In this document: positions 54,603-63,247 of the stretch, in pieces
Numbering within the stretch: position 1 is the stretch's first letter
How the letters are laid out: each line of letters opens with the position of its first letter
Assembly (NCBI GenBank): GCA_947652735.1
Contig: CANTEG010000003.1
Location: 1 to 64,000 of the forward strand
Origin: an uncultured Lachnospiraceae bacterium
GTDB lineage: Bacteria; Bacillota; Clostridia; Lachnospirales; Lachnospiraceae
Length of the DNA: 64,000 nt
Reading direction: 5' to 3'
The notes under the pieces: model-generated
The model's database searches: none
What the model was told of the DNA's origin: nothing
Seen by the model: only the letters and a program-made list of their open reading frames with translations
Made by a program: the position numbers and the translations under genes

Positions 54603-54921
54603 ATTAAAAGATGCCCTTAAGTAGAGCATGAGATTGATGATGTGGCGGTTAGATTGTAAGGTAATATACAATTATTATTGTGGGTCAATGTTTCAAATAT
54701 AAAAAACAAAACATTCCGAAGGGGAGCATGGATTGTTTTTGTTTGAAAAAGAGCGGACTATTACAATTCTTGGGGAGCAATTTGAAATATTGGCGGAATA
54801 CAAGTTGATATATCATTTAAATTGACACATGCATCATCTCATGCTTTAAAAAAATATAATAGCAACAACAAACAAAACCTGTAAATGGATAATATAATAC
54901 ATTTACAGGTTTTATTTGTTG
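54603..54921 (+). ncRNA. Candidate quorum-controlled regulatory RNA (RNAIII-like in position)
   Basis: About 320 nt from the predicted start after TATAAT 54591 to a strong terminator. No ordinary gene fits. AGCATGAGAT plus GATG plus ATGTG (54625-54644) pairs with CACAT, CATC and ATCTCATGCT (54826-54845): 19 bp with two single-base bulges, which closes some 180 nt of inner sequence. Inside, GGGGAGCA occurs twice (about 54721 and 54772) and TGGCGG twice (about 54643 and 54791), possible loop sequences for RNA targets. A 26-codon frame at 54728-54808 exists but its GGGGAG is too near the ATG. The role is inferred from position and structure only. Confidence 0.55.
54866..54921 (+). terminator. 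Strong terminator of the candidate RNA
   Basis: A 22-bp stem with one mismatch (54866-54887 against 54900-54921, core AACCTGTAAATG/CATTTACAGGTT), 12-nt loop. The T-rich 3' arm makes it work on the plus strand; the A-rich 5' arm allows use from the other side. Confidence 0.85.
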
Positions 54922-54961
54922 TCTGACATGAATAATTATTTATTTGCAGAAGCTATGGGTG

Positions 54962-54990
54962 TTGACCAATTTAATATAAATGTATAAAAT
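54962..54990 (+). promoter_or_regulatory. Promoter of the ABC exporter operon
   Basis: TTGACC at 54962-54967, 17-bp spacer, TAAAAT at 54985-54990. The exporter therefore has its own start separate from the agr-like locus. Confidence 0.65.
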
Positions 54991-55035
54991 AAAGTATCTG
55001 ATGAAATATAGAATTAAATGTAATTCGGAGGGTGT

Positions 55036-55737
55036 ATGAGCTACGTAGAATTTAAACATGTATACAAGACATATCAAAGCGGTGATATAAAGGTAGAGGC
55101 ATTAAAAGATGCCAGCTTTGAGATTGGTAAGGGTGAAATATGTGTCATAGTAGGACAGTCAGGTGCAGGAAAAACTACTTTGCTTAACATACTCGGAGGT
55201 ATGGATAAGCTCACGAATGGTAATGTTTTTTTGGACGGAAAGGACGTGGCGGAATATAATAAAAAACAGCTTGCAACATACAGGAGACAGGACATAGGTT
55301 TTGTATTTCAGTTTTATAATCTGATTCCTAATCTTACTGCCATTGAAAACGTGGAAATTGCGACACAGCTTTCAAAGAATCCAATGAATCCTGAGGAGGT
55401 ACTTGAGATGGTGGGATTAAAGGAACGGCGTGATAATTTCCCGGCACAGCTTTCAGGCGGTGAACAGCAAAGAGTATCCATTGCAAGAGCACTGGCAAAA
55501 AATCCTAAGCTTCTTTTGTGTGATGAGCCTACAGGTGCACTTGATTATGAGACGGGAAAAGCTGTTCTGAAGCTGCTTCAGGATTGCAGCAGAAAAAATG
55601 GTATGACAGTTGTTATCATAACCCATAATCAGGCACTCACGGCAATGGCAGACAGAATAATAAAGGTAAAGAATGGTCAGATTTCATCAGTGGCAATCAA
55701 CGAAAATGTTGTTCCGATAGAAAAGATAGAGTGGTAA
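55036..55737 (+). CDS. ABC transporter ATP-binding protein (MacB/LolD type)
   Basis: 233 residues. Walker [11 protein letters not shown]-loop FQFYNLIPN, signature [14 protein letters not shown], Walker [14 protein letters not shown]-loop ITHN. Partner of the FtsX-like permease that begins at the end of this gene. GGAGGG precedes ATG 55036. Such pairs move lipids, peptides or act in antimicrobial-peptide defence. Confidence 0.93.
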   Translation: MSYVEFKHVYKTYQSGDIKVEALKDASFEIGKGEICVIVGQSGAGKTTLLNILGGMDKLTNGNVFLDGKDVAEYNKKQLATYRRQDIGFVFQFYNLIPNLTAIENVEIATQLSKNPMNPEEVLEMVGLKERRDNFPAQLSGGEQQRVSIARALAKNPKLLLCDEPTGALDYETGKAVLKLLQDCSRKNGMTVVIITHNQALTAMADRIIKVKNGQISSVAINENVVPIEKIEW

Positions 55738-55742
55738 AAAAC

Positions 55743-58376
55743 ATGAAGAATGCATATGGAAAAAATATAGCCCGTACAATTAAAAAAAGTATTGGAAGAT
55801 ATTTGGCAATTATGGCAATCGTTGCGTTGGGAGTCGGCTTTTTTTCGGGACTTAAGGTCTCAAAGCCTGCCATGGTTGAAACGGGAAATTCTTACATAAA
55901 GGAGCATAATCTGTACGATTTTAAGCTTCTCTCCACATACGGCTTTACATCAGATGAGGTTGACACAATGAAAGAGTCATTTATGGCAGCAGAGGGAGCA
56001 TACAGTCAGGATTTTATTTATGTGGATTCTGAAGGAAATGAATCGGTTATCAAGGCTTGCTCCATAACGGAAACTGTAAATAATCTTAAGCTTGTTGAGG
56101 GACGTCTCCCTGAAAATAAAAATGAGTGTGTGTTAGATGCGTATTCCTATAGTGCAGATATGATAGGAAAAGAGCTTTCCATAGATGACAGTAACACGGA
56201 TGAGATAAAGGATATGTTTGACAGTAACACATATACGGTTGTGGGTACTGTTTCTTCCCCGGTTTATCTTAATTATGAGAGGGGTACCACTTCTCTCGGT
56301 AATGGAAGATTAGGGGGCTTTGTTTATATGCCTAAAGAATCATTTGCATCAGAATATTACACGGAGATGTATTTGAAGTGTCAGGACAGCTTTGATATTT
56401 ATACGGATGAATATGATGACTATATTGAGAGTATAACCAATTATGTTGAAAGCAAGCTGGAAGAAACCATAGATGTAAGATATGAGGAGCTGCTTGAGGA
56501 CATTGACAGGGAATATAATGAAGCGGTTGACGAGATATCGGCTAAGGTTAAAGAGCAGTATACGCTTGCATTTTACAATAACCTGATTGAATCGGGGTAC
56601 ACCGAGAGTATCGTGGATGAGATGTTAAGGGATGGTACACTTTCGCTTCCACAGGAAGAAATTGATAAACAGATAGATGAGCTGGTCAGCGAGATAGAAC
56701 TACCTGAGCCAGCCGAGCCAGAGACGTATGTTTTGGATAGAAATTCCAATATAGGTTATGTGTGCTTTAAAAATGATTCCTCAATCGTTGAGGGAATAGC
56801 AAGGATTTTCCCTGTATTTTTCTTTTTGATAGCAGCACTTGTGTGTTCCACAACAATGACAAGAATGATTGATGACGAGAGGGGACAGATTGGAACCTTG
56901 AGAGCACTGGGATATAGTAATGGTTCCATTATATTAAAGTATGTCATATATTCGGGAAGTGCCGCAGGAATTGGCGGAATAGCAGGCTTTTTTGGCGGTA
57001 CGGTTGTATTTCCGTATGTCATATGGAATGCGTATGATTTGATGTATGGGTTTGCGGATATTGAGTATTATTTTTCACCGGTGATGCTTGTAATATCATT
57101 GATTGTTGCATTTTTATGCTCGGCAGGAACGACATACATTGCATGTAAAAATGAGCTGAAATGTACTCCTGCGGACTTAATAAGACCTAAGGCTCCAGCC
57201 GCAGGAAAAAGAATTTTGCTTGAGAGAATTACGCCTGTATGGAAGCGTATGAAGTTTCTGTATAAGGTTACGGCAAGAAATGTATTCAGATTTAAAAAGC
57301 GTATGTTTATGATGATTCTTGGCATTGCAGGATGTATGGCTCTTGTGGTGACGGGACTTGGACTGAAGGATTCAATCTCAAACATAGCGGCTTTTCAGTA
57401 TGACGAGATAGAGATATTTGATATTGATGCGACATTTTCTGAACCTATAAATGACAGCCTGAGAGATGAGGTTAACGAGGCATTTGGGGATGATATAGAG
57501 GCGTGTGCAGAGCTTTACAAAACGTCCTTGGAATATAAGTCATCAGATATGTCAAAGACGGTTTATCTTACGGTAGCGGAAGGTGAGAGTCTCAACGGCT
57601 TTGTTGACTTTCACAAAAACGGAAAGCAGGTTGAGTATCCTGAATATGGTAAGGTGATGCTCTCCAAAATGCTGGCGGATACGGCAGGGGTAAAAGCGGG
57701 AGATACATTTACATTGACTGACAGTGATGGAAAAAGGGTTGAGCTTGTAGTATCAGGCATATTTGAAAATTATGTATGGCATTATGCATACATAACACCA
57801 AAAACCTATGAGGATTTCTTTGGAAAGAAGTATGAACCGAATTCCTTGTACATAAATTTCAAGGATGCTGCTGTCTCCTATGAGGCAGGTGCAGCACTGA
57901 CAGATATCGAGGGTGTTATGAATGTAAATGTTGTTATGGCACTTAAGGACAGGATTGCAAATATGATGAAAATGCTCAATTCTGTTGTATGGCTTGTTAT
58001 AGGCTGTGCGGCAGCACTGGCATTTATCGTGCTGATTAACCTGAGCAATATAAATATAACGGAGCGTGTCAGGGAAATCGCAACGATAAAAGTGTTGGGT
58101 TTTTATGCAGGAGAGACAGGGTCTTATGTATTTCGGGAAAATGTTGTGTTGACGCTGCTTGGAATCCTCGTCGGGCTTCCGCTCGGAAAGTGGCTGCATG
58201 CATTTGTCATATCCCAGATTAAAATTGACCTTATTGCCTTTAAGATAACAATATTCCCTATCAGCTATATTTTGAGTGTGCTGATTGTATTTCTGTTCCT
58301 TATCATAGTTGACCTGATAATGAGAAGAAAGCTTGATGCAATAGACATGGCAGAATCACTCAAATCTATTGAGTAG
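55743..58376 (+). CDS. FtsX-like ABC permease with long external domain
   Basis: 877 residues from ATG 55743 (a GTG at 55731 overlaps the ATPase gene and is the alternative). One N-terminal helix, a large outer region (about 45-350) with an acidic coiled-coil stretch near 230-325, three helices with an FtsX core (ARIFPVFFFLIAALVC, DERGQIGTLRALGYS), a second outer domain and a last FtsX core (ERVREIATIKVLGFYAGE). The duplicated FtsX plan matches exporters such as YknZ/MacB-like or SalY-type. Substrate unknown; export of a peptide is possible but not shown. Confidence 0.88.
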   Translation: MKNAYGKNIARTIKKSIGRYLAIMAIVALGVGFFSGLKVSKPAMVETGNSYIKEHNLYDFKLLSTYGFTSDEVDTMKESFMAAEGAYSQDFIYVDSEGNESVIKACSITETVNNLKLVEGRLPENKNECVLDAYSYSADMIGKELSIDDSNTDEIKDMFDSNTYTVVGTVSSPVYLNYERGTTSLGNGRLGGFVYMPKESFASEYYTEMYLKCQDSFDIYTDEYDDYIESITNYVESKLEETIDVRYEELLEDIDREYNEAVDEISAKVKEQYTLAFYNNLIESGYTESIVDEMLRDGTLSLPQEEIDKQIDELVSEIELPEPAEPETYVLDRNSNIGYVCFKNDSSIVEGIARIFPVFFFLIAALVCSTTMTRMIDDERGQIGTLRALGYSNGSIILKYVIYSGSAAGIGGIAGFFGGTVVFPYVIWNAYDLMYGFADIEYYFSPVMLVISLIVAFLCSAGTTYIACKNELKCTPADLIRPKAPAAGKRILLERITPVWKRMKFLYKVTARNVFRFKKRMFMMILGIAGCMALVVTGLGLKDSISNIAAFQYDEIEIFDIDATFSEPINDSLRDEVNEAFGDDIEACAELYKTSLEYKSSDMSKTVYLTVAEGESLNGFVDFHKNGKQVEYPEYGKVMLSKMLADTAGVKAGDTFTLTDSDGKRVELVVSGIFENYVWHYAYITPKTYEDFFGKKYEPNSLYINFKDAAVSYEAGAALTDIEGVMNVNVVMALKDRIANMMKMLNSVVWLVIGCAAALAFIVLINLSNINITERVREIATIKVLGFYAGETGSYVFRENVVLTLLGILVGLPLGKWLHAFVISQIKIDLIAFKITIFPISYILSVLIVFLFLIIVDLIMRRKLDAIDMAESLKSIE

Positions 58377-58388
58377 AAAAGTGGCAGA

Positions 58389-58462
58389 GGGGCTGTCTGC
58401 CAAGGCTGTCAGTACGGATATATTGTATATGCGTATTGACAATTCTTGGCACGGCAGCCCCC
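58389..58462 (+). repeat. GGGGCTG long hairpin after the ABC permease
   Basis: GGGGCTGTCTGCCAAG (58389-58404) pairs with CTTGGCACGGCAGCCCC (58445-58461); inside, TGTCAGTACG pairs with CGTATTGACA. It is followed by CTTCTTG rather than a clean T-run, so termination is possible but not certain. Related to the element at 60320-60420 (both end TTGTATATnCGT...CAGCCCC). Confidence 0.7.
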
Positions 58463-58501
58463 TTCTTGTTGCTTTAATTAGGAAACTTCGTTTTTTTAAT
58501 T

Positions 58502-59200
58502 CTAATCGGCAAAAAGTATTACCCAGTAGCTTCCGTAGCCTGTGTCACAGCTTAGATATGCAACACCGCATCTGGTAAAGCTTGGGTCAAGTATGTTTGC
58601 CATATGGGTGGCGGATGCCATCCAGTCGGCTGCAACTTCTGCGGCTGAGTAATATCCCGCTGCCAAATTTTCGCCCCATACCGACGCGGATATCCCAAGG
58701 TCTGTATATACAGTGCTACAGCTTCGGGCGTCAGGTCGTGTATGGGACATATTGGTTACAAGCTCACGGCAGCGGATAGCGGCTGCCGTGTCAAGCTCAC
58801 TGCTGTGGGATAAGCTAAGAAGTCCGCTTGCAGCCCGATAACTGTTTACCTGTTCAATAAGGGCAACAGGATTAGACACGCATAAGTCACAGGCGTCTGC
58901 TTCAGTGAGTGGTTCCTCACATGTGTCCTGTAAATCCTCTGAAGTTGTTTCGCTATGATTATTTTGTAGGCTTTCGTTATTTGGTTTTGGCCTGGTATCA
59001 ATGTCTTGTACGTCTTCGGTGGTTGCATGAGCGTGAACATCCTGAAGCGTTTCCGCGGTAGATGCATCTTGCTCACCGCAGGCTTGCGTTTCTGGCTGTG
59101 GATTCATAAAAGCATATTTAAAAAATATGCTTTCCCGTATGTTTAACAGGTACAATAAAAAGGTGCATGGTATGATAAATAATGGTATGAGTCTGTTCAT
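58502..59200 (-). CDS. Secreted CAP-domain (SCP/PR1-like) protein
   Basis: 232 residues on the minus strand, start ATG at 59200 with AAGGAG eight bases upstream (GTG at 59209 is too close to it). An N-terminal hydrophobic helix (about 5-20) acts as a signal or anchor, then a Glu/Asp/Thr-rich linker (35-105) and a CAP domain (about 115-232) with SHTRPDARSCSTVYTDLG, GENLAAGY and VAADWMASATHMANIL. CAP proteins are secreted, often cell-wall or host interacting; the molecular role is not known. It converges with the ABC permease. Confidence 0.88.
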   Translation of the reverse strand: MNRLIPLFIIPCTFLLYLLNIRESIFFKYAFMNPQPETQACGEQDASTAETLQDVHAHATTEDVQDIDTRPKPNNESLQNNHSETTSEDLQDTCEEPLTEADACDLCVSNPVALIEQVNSYRAASGLLSLSHSSELDTAAAIRCRELVTNMSHTRPDARSCSTVYTDLGISASVWGENLAAGYYSAAEVAADWMASATHMANILDPSFTRCGVAYLSCDTGYGSYWVILFAD

Positions 59201-59349
59201 AAGTATCACTCCTTATCAAACAAACATCTGTTCGAGTTTTATTGTATCATTTTTTCTCTTCTTTTACAACACTTAATGTATAGATTATTCCAAGTAAATG
59301 TGTTACAATCATACTATTATTTTATACAAAATGAGAGGTGGGTGAGCAA

Positions 59350-60300
59350 ATGAACGTATTGATTATAGGAGCAGGTGCTGTTGGTATTGGGGTAGGCGCG
59401 TCACTTGCGTATGGAGGAATCGGTGTAGATTTCATTGCAAGAGGTGAAACAAAAAGTTCCATATCAGCAAATGGTATTTCGAGAAAAGGTTCGGTTAAAA
59501 ACATTGATATTTCATCACAGATTGTGGGATGCTTTGATAAATATGAGGAGCTTGTTGAGGGCAAGTATGATTTTGTCATTATAGCTACAAAGACGACTGC
59601 CAATGAGGATGTGAGCAGTGAACTTGCACGTAACAGAAAGTGTATGAAGGAAGACTGTAAGCTTATATTTATGCAGAATGGAATTGGATATGAAAATGCA
59701 TTTTTAGAGTATTTTGATGAGTCTTACGTATATCACAGCAGAGTCATCACAGGCTTTGTCAAATCTGCAAATAATGTAAGTGAGGTTATGGTTCATCAGG
59801 CACCTATACTTTTAGGCTCCATTTATGGAAATGATAACAGCATTTTAGCACCTCTTGTGGATGCCTTAAATTCGTCAGGACTTTCAGCAGAGGTATCTGA
59901 TAACATAGAGATGGATTTGTGGGCGAAGCTTATCTATAATACAACGCTTAATCCGTTGGGGGCAGTTTTGGGTATGTCATATGGAGAGCTTGCAGATTCT
60001 GAATATGCACATGCTATCATGGATACGATGATAGAAGAAACCTTTGAAATTATAAAGGCAGTCGGTGCAAATACGTATTGGCAGGATGCAGATGCATACA
60101 GGGAGGAGCTGTTTGAAAAGCTTATTCCTGAAACTTATGAGCACAGGTCATCGACGCTTCAGGATATAGAAAAGAAGAAAAAAACGGAGATAGATACATT
60201 GACAGGCAGTCTGCTTGCACTCGCGTCAGAAAATAATGTGCCTGCACCTGTCCATAGCATGATATACTGGCTTGTAAAAGCACTGGAAGAGAAATTTTAA
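59350..60300 (+). CDS. Ketopantoate reductase family protein
   Basis: 316 residues from ATG 59350 (GAGAGGTGGGTGAG upstream). Rossmann motif VLIIGAGAVGIGVG for NADPH, and the catalytic-Lys region LWAKLIYNTTLNPLGAVLG. The C-terminal helix has HRSSTLQDIEKKKKTEID, as in PanE. PanE reduces ketopantoate for pantothenate and CoA synthesis. No panB, panC or panD is nearby, so it could also be a related 2-ketoacid reductase. Confidence 0.88.
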   Translation: MNVLIIGAGAVGIGVGASLAYGGIGVDFIARGETKSSISANGISRKGSVKNIDISSQIVGCFDKYEELVEGKYDFVIIATKTTANEDVSSELARNRKCMKEDCKLIFMQNGIGYENAFLEYFDESYVYHSRVITGFVKSANNVSEVMVHQAPILLGSIYGNDNSILAPLVDALNSSGLSAEVSDNIEMDLWAKLIYNTTLNPLGAVLGMSYGELADSEYAHAIMDTMIEETFEIIKAVGANTYWQDADAYREELFEKLIPETYEHRSSTLQDIEKKKKTEIDTLTGSLLALASENNVPAPVHSMIYWLVKALEEKF

Positions 60301-60319
60301 TTCATAATTTTTATTTAAT

Positions 60320-60420
60320 GGGGTTGCTGCACTGGGAATTGTCTGCACAAATATACGATAATTAAAAATTGTTTTTGCTTATTGTATATCCGTGTAGAAA
60401 GGTTTTAGTGTGACAGCCCC
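60320..60420 (+). repeat. GGGGTTG/CAGCCCC long hairpin
   Basis: GGGGTTGCTGCACT (60320-60333) faces AGTGTGACAGCCCC (60407-60420), with inner ATATACGATAAT/ATTGTATAT pairing. About 100 nt, same outer bases and a TTGTATATnCGT segment as the element at 58389. No T-run; it stands between the reductase and the acetyltransferase genes. Confidence 0.65.
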
Positions 60421-60445
60421 ATTCGTATGTCTGGAGGAGAATATA

Positions 60446-60880
60446 ATGATTGAAATAAATTGTATGACAAAAGAATATGCTGACGAGGTCATTGATATGA
60501 TGCGGATTTTTTATGCATCGGATGCTGTTTCGACAAATGGCTCTGAGGAAATTTTTCGGAGTAATGTCGGGCAGTGTATAAGCGATAATACATATTTAGA
60601 GGGGTATGTATTTACGGATGATGATAAGGTGGCGGGCTATGCCATGATTGCCAAAAGCTTTTCTACGGAATTTGGGAAAAAATGTATTTGGATTGAAGAT
60701 TTATATTTGAAGCCGGAGTACTGCGAAATGGGGATGGGGACAAAGTTTTTGAACTATATTGAACAAAAATATGCAGATGCCATACTGCGCCTTGAGGTAG
60801 AGGAAGAAAATGAGAGAGCCGTTTATGTGTACCGCAAAAATGGGTTTGACGTTTTACCATATATGGAGATGAAAAAATAA
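60446..60880 (+). CDS. GNAT-family N-acetyltransferase
   Basis: 144 residues from ATG 60446, preceded by GGAGGAG; the frame reaches back to 60410 through the hairpin. The acetyl-CoA-binding loop is in IEDLYLKPEYCEMGMGTKFLNYIE, and the LRLEVEEENERAVYVYRKNGFD end is typical of the fold. Acceptor unknown. Confidence 0.88.
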   Translation: MIEINCMTKEYADEVIDMMRIFYASDAVSTNGSEEIFRSNVGQCISDNTYLEGYVFTDDDKVAGYAMIAKSFSTEFGKKCIWIEDLYLKPEYCEMGMGTKFLNYIEQKYADAILRLEVEEENERAVYVYRKNGFDVLPYMEMKK

Positions 60881-60936
60881 ATTGTAAAATTTGTGCTCCA
60901 CACCAACTCCACACAGGAATGATAAAATATTCCCAA

Positions 60937-61001
60937 TAGTTAATTGCGAAACATGGTTTGTACAACTACTTTTCGATAATATGACATTTCGCAATTGACT
61001 A
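60937..61001 (+). promoter_or_regulatory. Long dyad upstream of the OmpR-type regulator
   Basis: TAGTTAATTGCGAAA (60937-60951) and TTTCGCAATTGACTA (60987-61001) are reverse complements except for one base. A GATAAT (60975-60980) lies six bases before the right arm; there is no -35 box. The same layout occurs at 63128-63196, so this is probably the regulator's own operator. Confidence 0.7.
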
Positions 61002-61035
61002 ATAAAGTTTTCCCAATATAAAAGGAGATATGTGT

Positions 61036-61698
61036 ATGTATCAAATATTGGTGGTTGAGGATGACAACAACACAAATCAGGTGATTTGTGAATTTTTAAA
61101 GGATGCGGGTTACCGTGTCACTGCTACACATGATGGTGAGGATGCCATAACGAAATTTTACGATACACACTGTGATTTAGTCGTTTTAGACATTATGATG
61201 CCAAAGAAAAATGGTATGGAGGTGCTTCGGGATATCCGTGCCTTGAGCAATGTTCCCGTTATTATGCTTACGGCACTTGGGGATGAGTATACTCAAATTA
61301 AGAGCTTCGATTTACAGGCGGACGAATATGTAACGAAGCCATTCTCACCAGCCGTACTTGTAAAACGTGTAACAGCGCTCCTGCGCCGAAGCAATCCTGT
61401 TGATAAAACAACTGTCTGTTTTGAAGATATCGTTGTGGATTTTTCTGCATATACGGTGACAAAAAATGGCAAAGAAATTCCCATGACAACAAAGGAAATA
61501 GAGATTTTAAGAGTGCTTGTTGAACATGAGGGCAGGGTTCTTTCACGTACGCAGATATTGGATGCAGCGTGGAGCTTTGGCAGTGATATATCTGACCGTA
61601 TCGTGGATACACATATTAAAAATTTGAGAAAAAAGCTTGAGACAGATGCGATTTTCACGGTGAAAGGTGTCGGTTACAAATTTGAGGTGGAAAAATGA
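61036..61698 (+). CDS. OmpR/PhoB-family response regulator
   Basis: 220 residues from ATG 61036, eight bases after GGAG (the ATG at 61030 is too close). Receiver domain with acidic E8-D10, phosphoacceptor D52 (LVVLDIMMPKKNG), Lys in EYVTKPF, then a winged-helix domain (about 130-220) with LVEHEGRVLSRTQILDAAW and RIVDTHIKNLRKKL. Overlaps the kinase gene by ATGA. Confidence 0.95.
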   Translation: MYQILVVEDDNNTNQVICEFLKDAGYRVTATHDGEDAITKFYDTHCDLVVLDIMMPKKNGMEVLRDIRALSNVPVIMLTALGDEYTQIKSFDLQADEYVTKPFSPAVLVKRVTALLRRSNPVDKTTVCFEDIVVDFSAYTVTKNGKEIPMTTKEIEILRVLVEHEGRVLSRTQILDAAWSFGSDISDRIVDTHIKNLRKKLETDAIFTVKGVGYKFEVEK

Positions 61699-63074
61699 AA
61701 AATATGAAATTATTTCCCAAAACATTCATTCATTGTCTGGCACTGATTGTAGCGGTATTGCTTATAGCGTTTCTTCTGCTATACAGCTTCTTACCGTCGT
61801 TTTACCGTCGGTATAAGCAAAAGGAAATCGATAAAGCGGTGGAACATCTGGTATCAAAGTTACAGGGGACAGATGTGGCGGAACTGGCTGTGGGATTATC
61901 AGAGTATGCAGTAGGTAAGGAATACGGGTATATTGCAGCATATGAAAACGGAGAAATTATCTGTGCAGTAAATATAGGTGCAGGTGTTATGTTTTCAGAG
62001 GGCGATATAAATGGAGCTGTTGGCGGTGACATTTCAATGAACGTGGCTCTTGAATTTGCAGAAGCTTCCCAAACAGTTCAGACAGCAGACGACGAAACGG
62101 TTCTTGTGACACTTCGTGCATCTTTACAGCCGATTGATGATGCGGTTTCCGTTTTGCTGTTAGTGTTTCCGCCATTGTTGTTGCTATGCATTTTGATATC
62201 GGCAGTCGTATCATTTTTATATGCCCGTTCTATTGTAAAGCCGATTCAGGCATTGACGGACGCAACTGTTCAAATGTCGGAATTAACATCAAACGCTGCC
62301 TGTGATATCAGGCGTGACGATGAAATCGGTATTTTATCCCAAAACATTAACGATATGTATAATAAGCTCCTTTCCGTAATATCTGACTTGAAGAAGCAGG
62401 TTGGAATTGTCAAAAAAGTGGAGCAGGAAAAGCTGGATTTTCTTTTGCTTGCTTCCCACGAACTAAAAACACCTGTCACCGCTGTCCGTGGGATGGTGGA
62501 CGGAATGCTTTACAATGTAGGAGTATATAAGGACCGTGATACATATTTGCAGGAATGTCAAAATGTACTCACAGATTTAACGAAGTTACTGCACAGCATT
62601 CTGGAAAATTCGAAAATGGATGTATTTACGATAGCAAAAAATAAAAGCCACACAAATATCGGAGCATTGCTGCGTAAGGTTTCAGGTACATACCATACTA
62701 TTGCACAGTCACTTGGAATTACCATAAACATTAGCGTAAAACAGGATTTGTATGTCATGGTATCTGGGGAACTGATTGAGAAAGCATTTTCGAATATCAT
62801 TTCCAATGCCGTTAAATATACGGACGCAGGTAAAAATATCAATATTGTTATGCAGGGGAATACCGTTATTATAGAAAATGAATGTATACCTTTAAATGAA
62901 GAAGAACTGTCACATATAGGCGAGCCTTTTTACCGCTCCAAACGGCAAGGAGACGAAAATCAGGGAAGTACGGGACTGGGGCTGTATTTTACGGAGCAAA
63001 TACTAAGTGCCTGTGAGCTGGCTTATTCTTTTGAACCATATGAAAATGGTATGCGGTTCAGGTTACATTTCTAA
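61695..63074 (+). CDS. HAMP sensor histidine kinase
   Basis: 459 residues. Two transmembrane helices (about 10-33 and 150-178) enclose a 115-residue outer sensor domain; HAMP about 178-230; phosphoacceptor His in LLASHELKTPVTAVRG; ATPase boxes SNAVKYTDAG and GSTGLGLYFTEQI. Translationally coupled to the regulator. It probably reports an envelope or peptide signal to the permease downstream. Confidence 0.94.
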   Translation: MKNMKLFPKTFIHCLALIVAVLLIAFLLLYSFLPSFYRRYKQKEIDKAVEHLVSKLQGTDVAELAVGLSEYAVGKEYGYIAAYENGEIICAVNIGAGVMFSEGDINGAVGGDISMNVALEFAEASQTVQTADDETVLVTLRASLQPIDDAVSVLLLVFPPLLLLCILISAVVSFLYARSIVKPIQALTDATVQMSELTSNAACDIRRDDEIGILSQNINDMYNKLLSVISDLKKQVGIVKKVEQEKLDFLLLASHELKTPVTAVRGMVDGMLYNVGVYKDRDTYLQECQNVLTDLTKLLHSILENSKMDVFTIAKNKSHTNIGALLRKVSGTYHTIAQSLGITINISVKQDLYVMVSGELIEKAFSNIISNAVKYTDAGKNINIVMQGNTVIIENECIPLNEEELSHIGEPFYRSKRQGDENQGSTGLGLYFTEQILSACELAYSFEPYENGMRFRLHF

Positions 63075-63127
63075 AATATCCTGTATCTCCATATGTGCTC
63101 CATGTTCCTCTTTTATAATATGTTGTA

Positions 63128-63196
63128 TAGTCAATTGCTAAACTTTATTTTTCGTAAACATTCATTGTGATAATGAAAACGTTTCGCAATTGACTA
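63128..63196 (+). promoter_or_regulatory. Second copy of the long dyad, upstream of the permease
   Basis: TAGTCAATTGCTAAAC (63128-63143) and GTTTCGCAATTGACTA (63181-63196) are reverse complements with one mismatch, with GATAAT (63169-63174) seven bases before the right arm. Near-identical in arms and layout to 60937-61001. Confidence 0.72.
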
Positions 63197-63247
63197 AATA
63201 AGCTATGCATTGGGCAAAACATACAGTTTATAAAGGAGGTACAGGAC

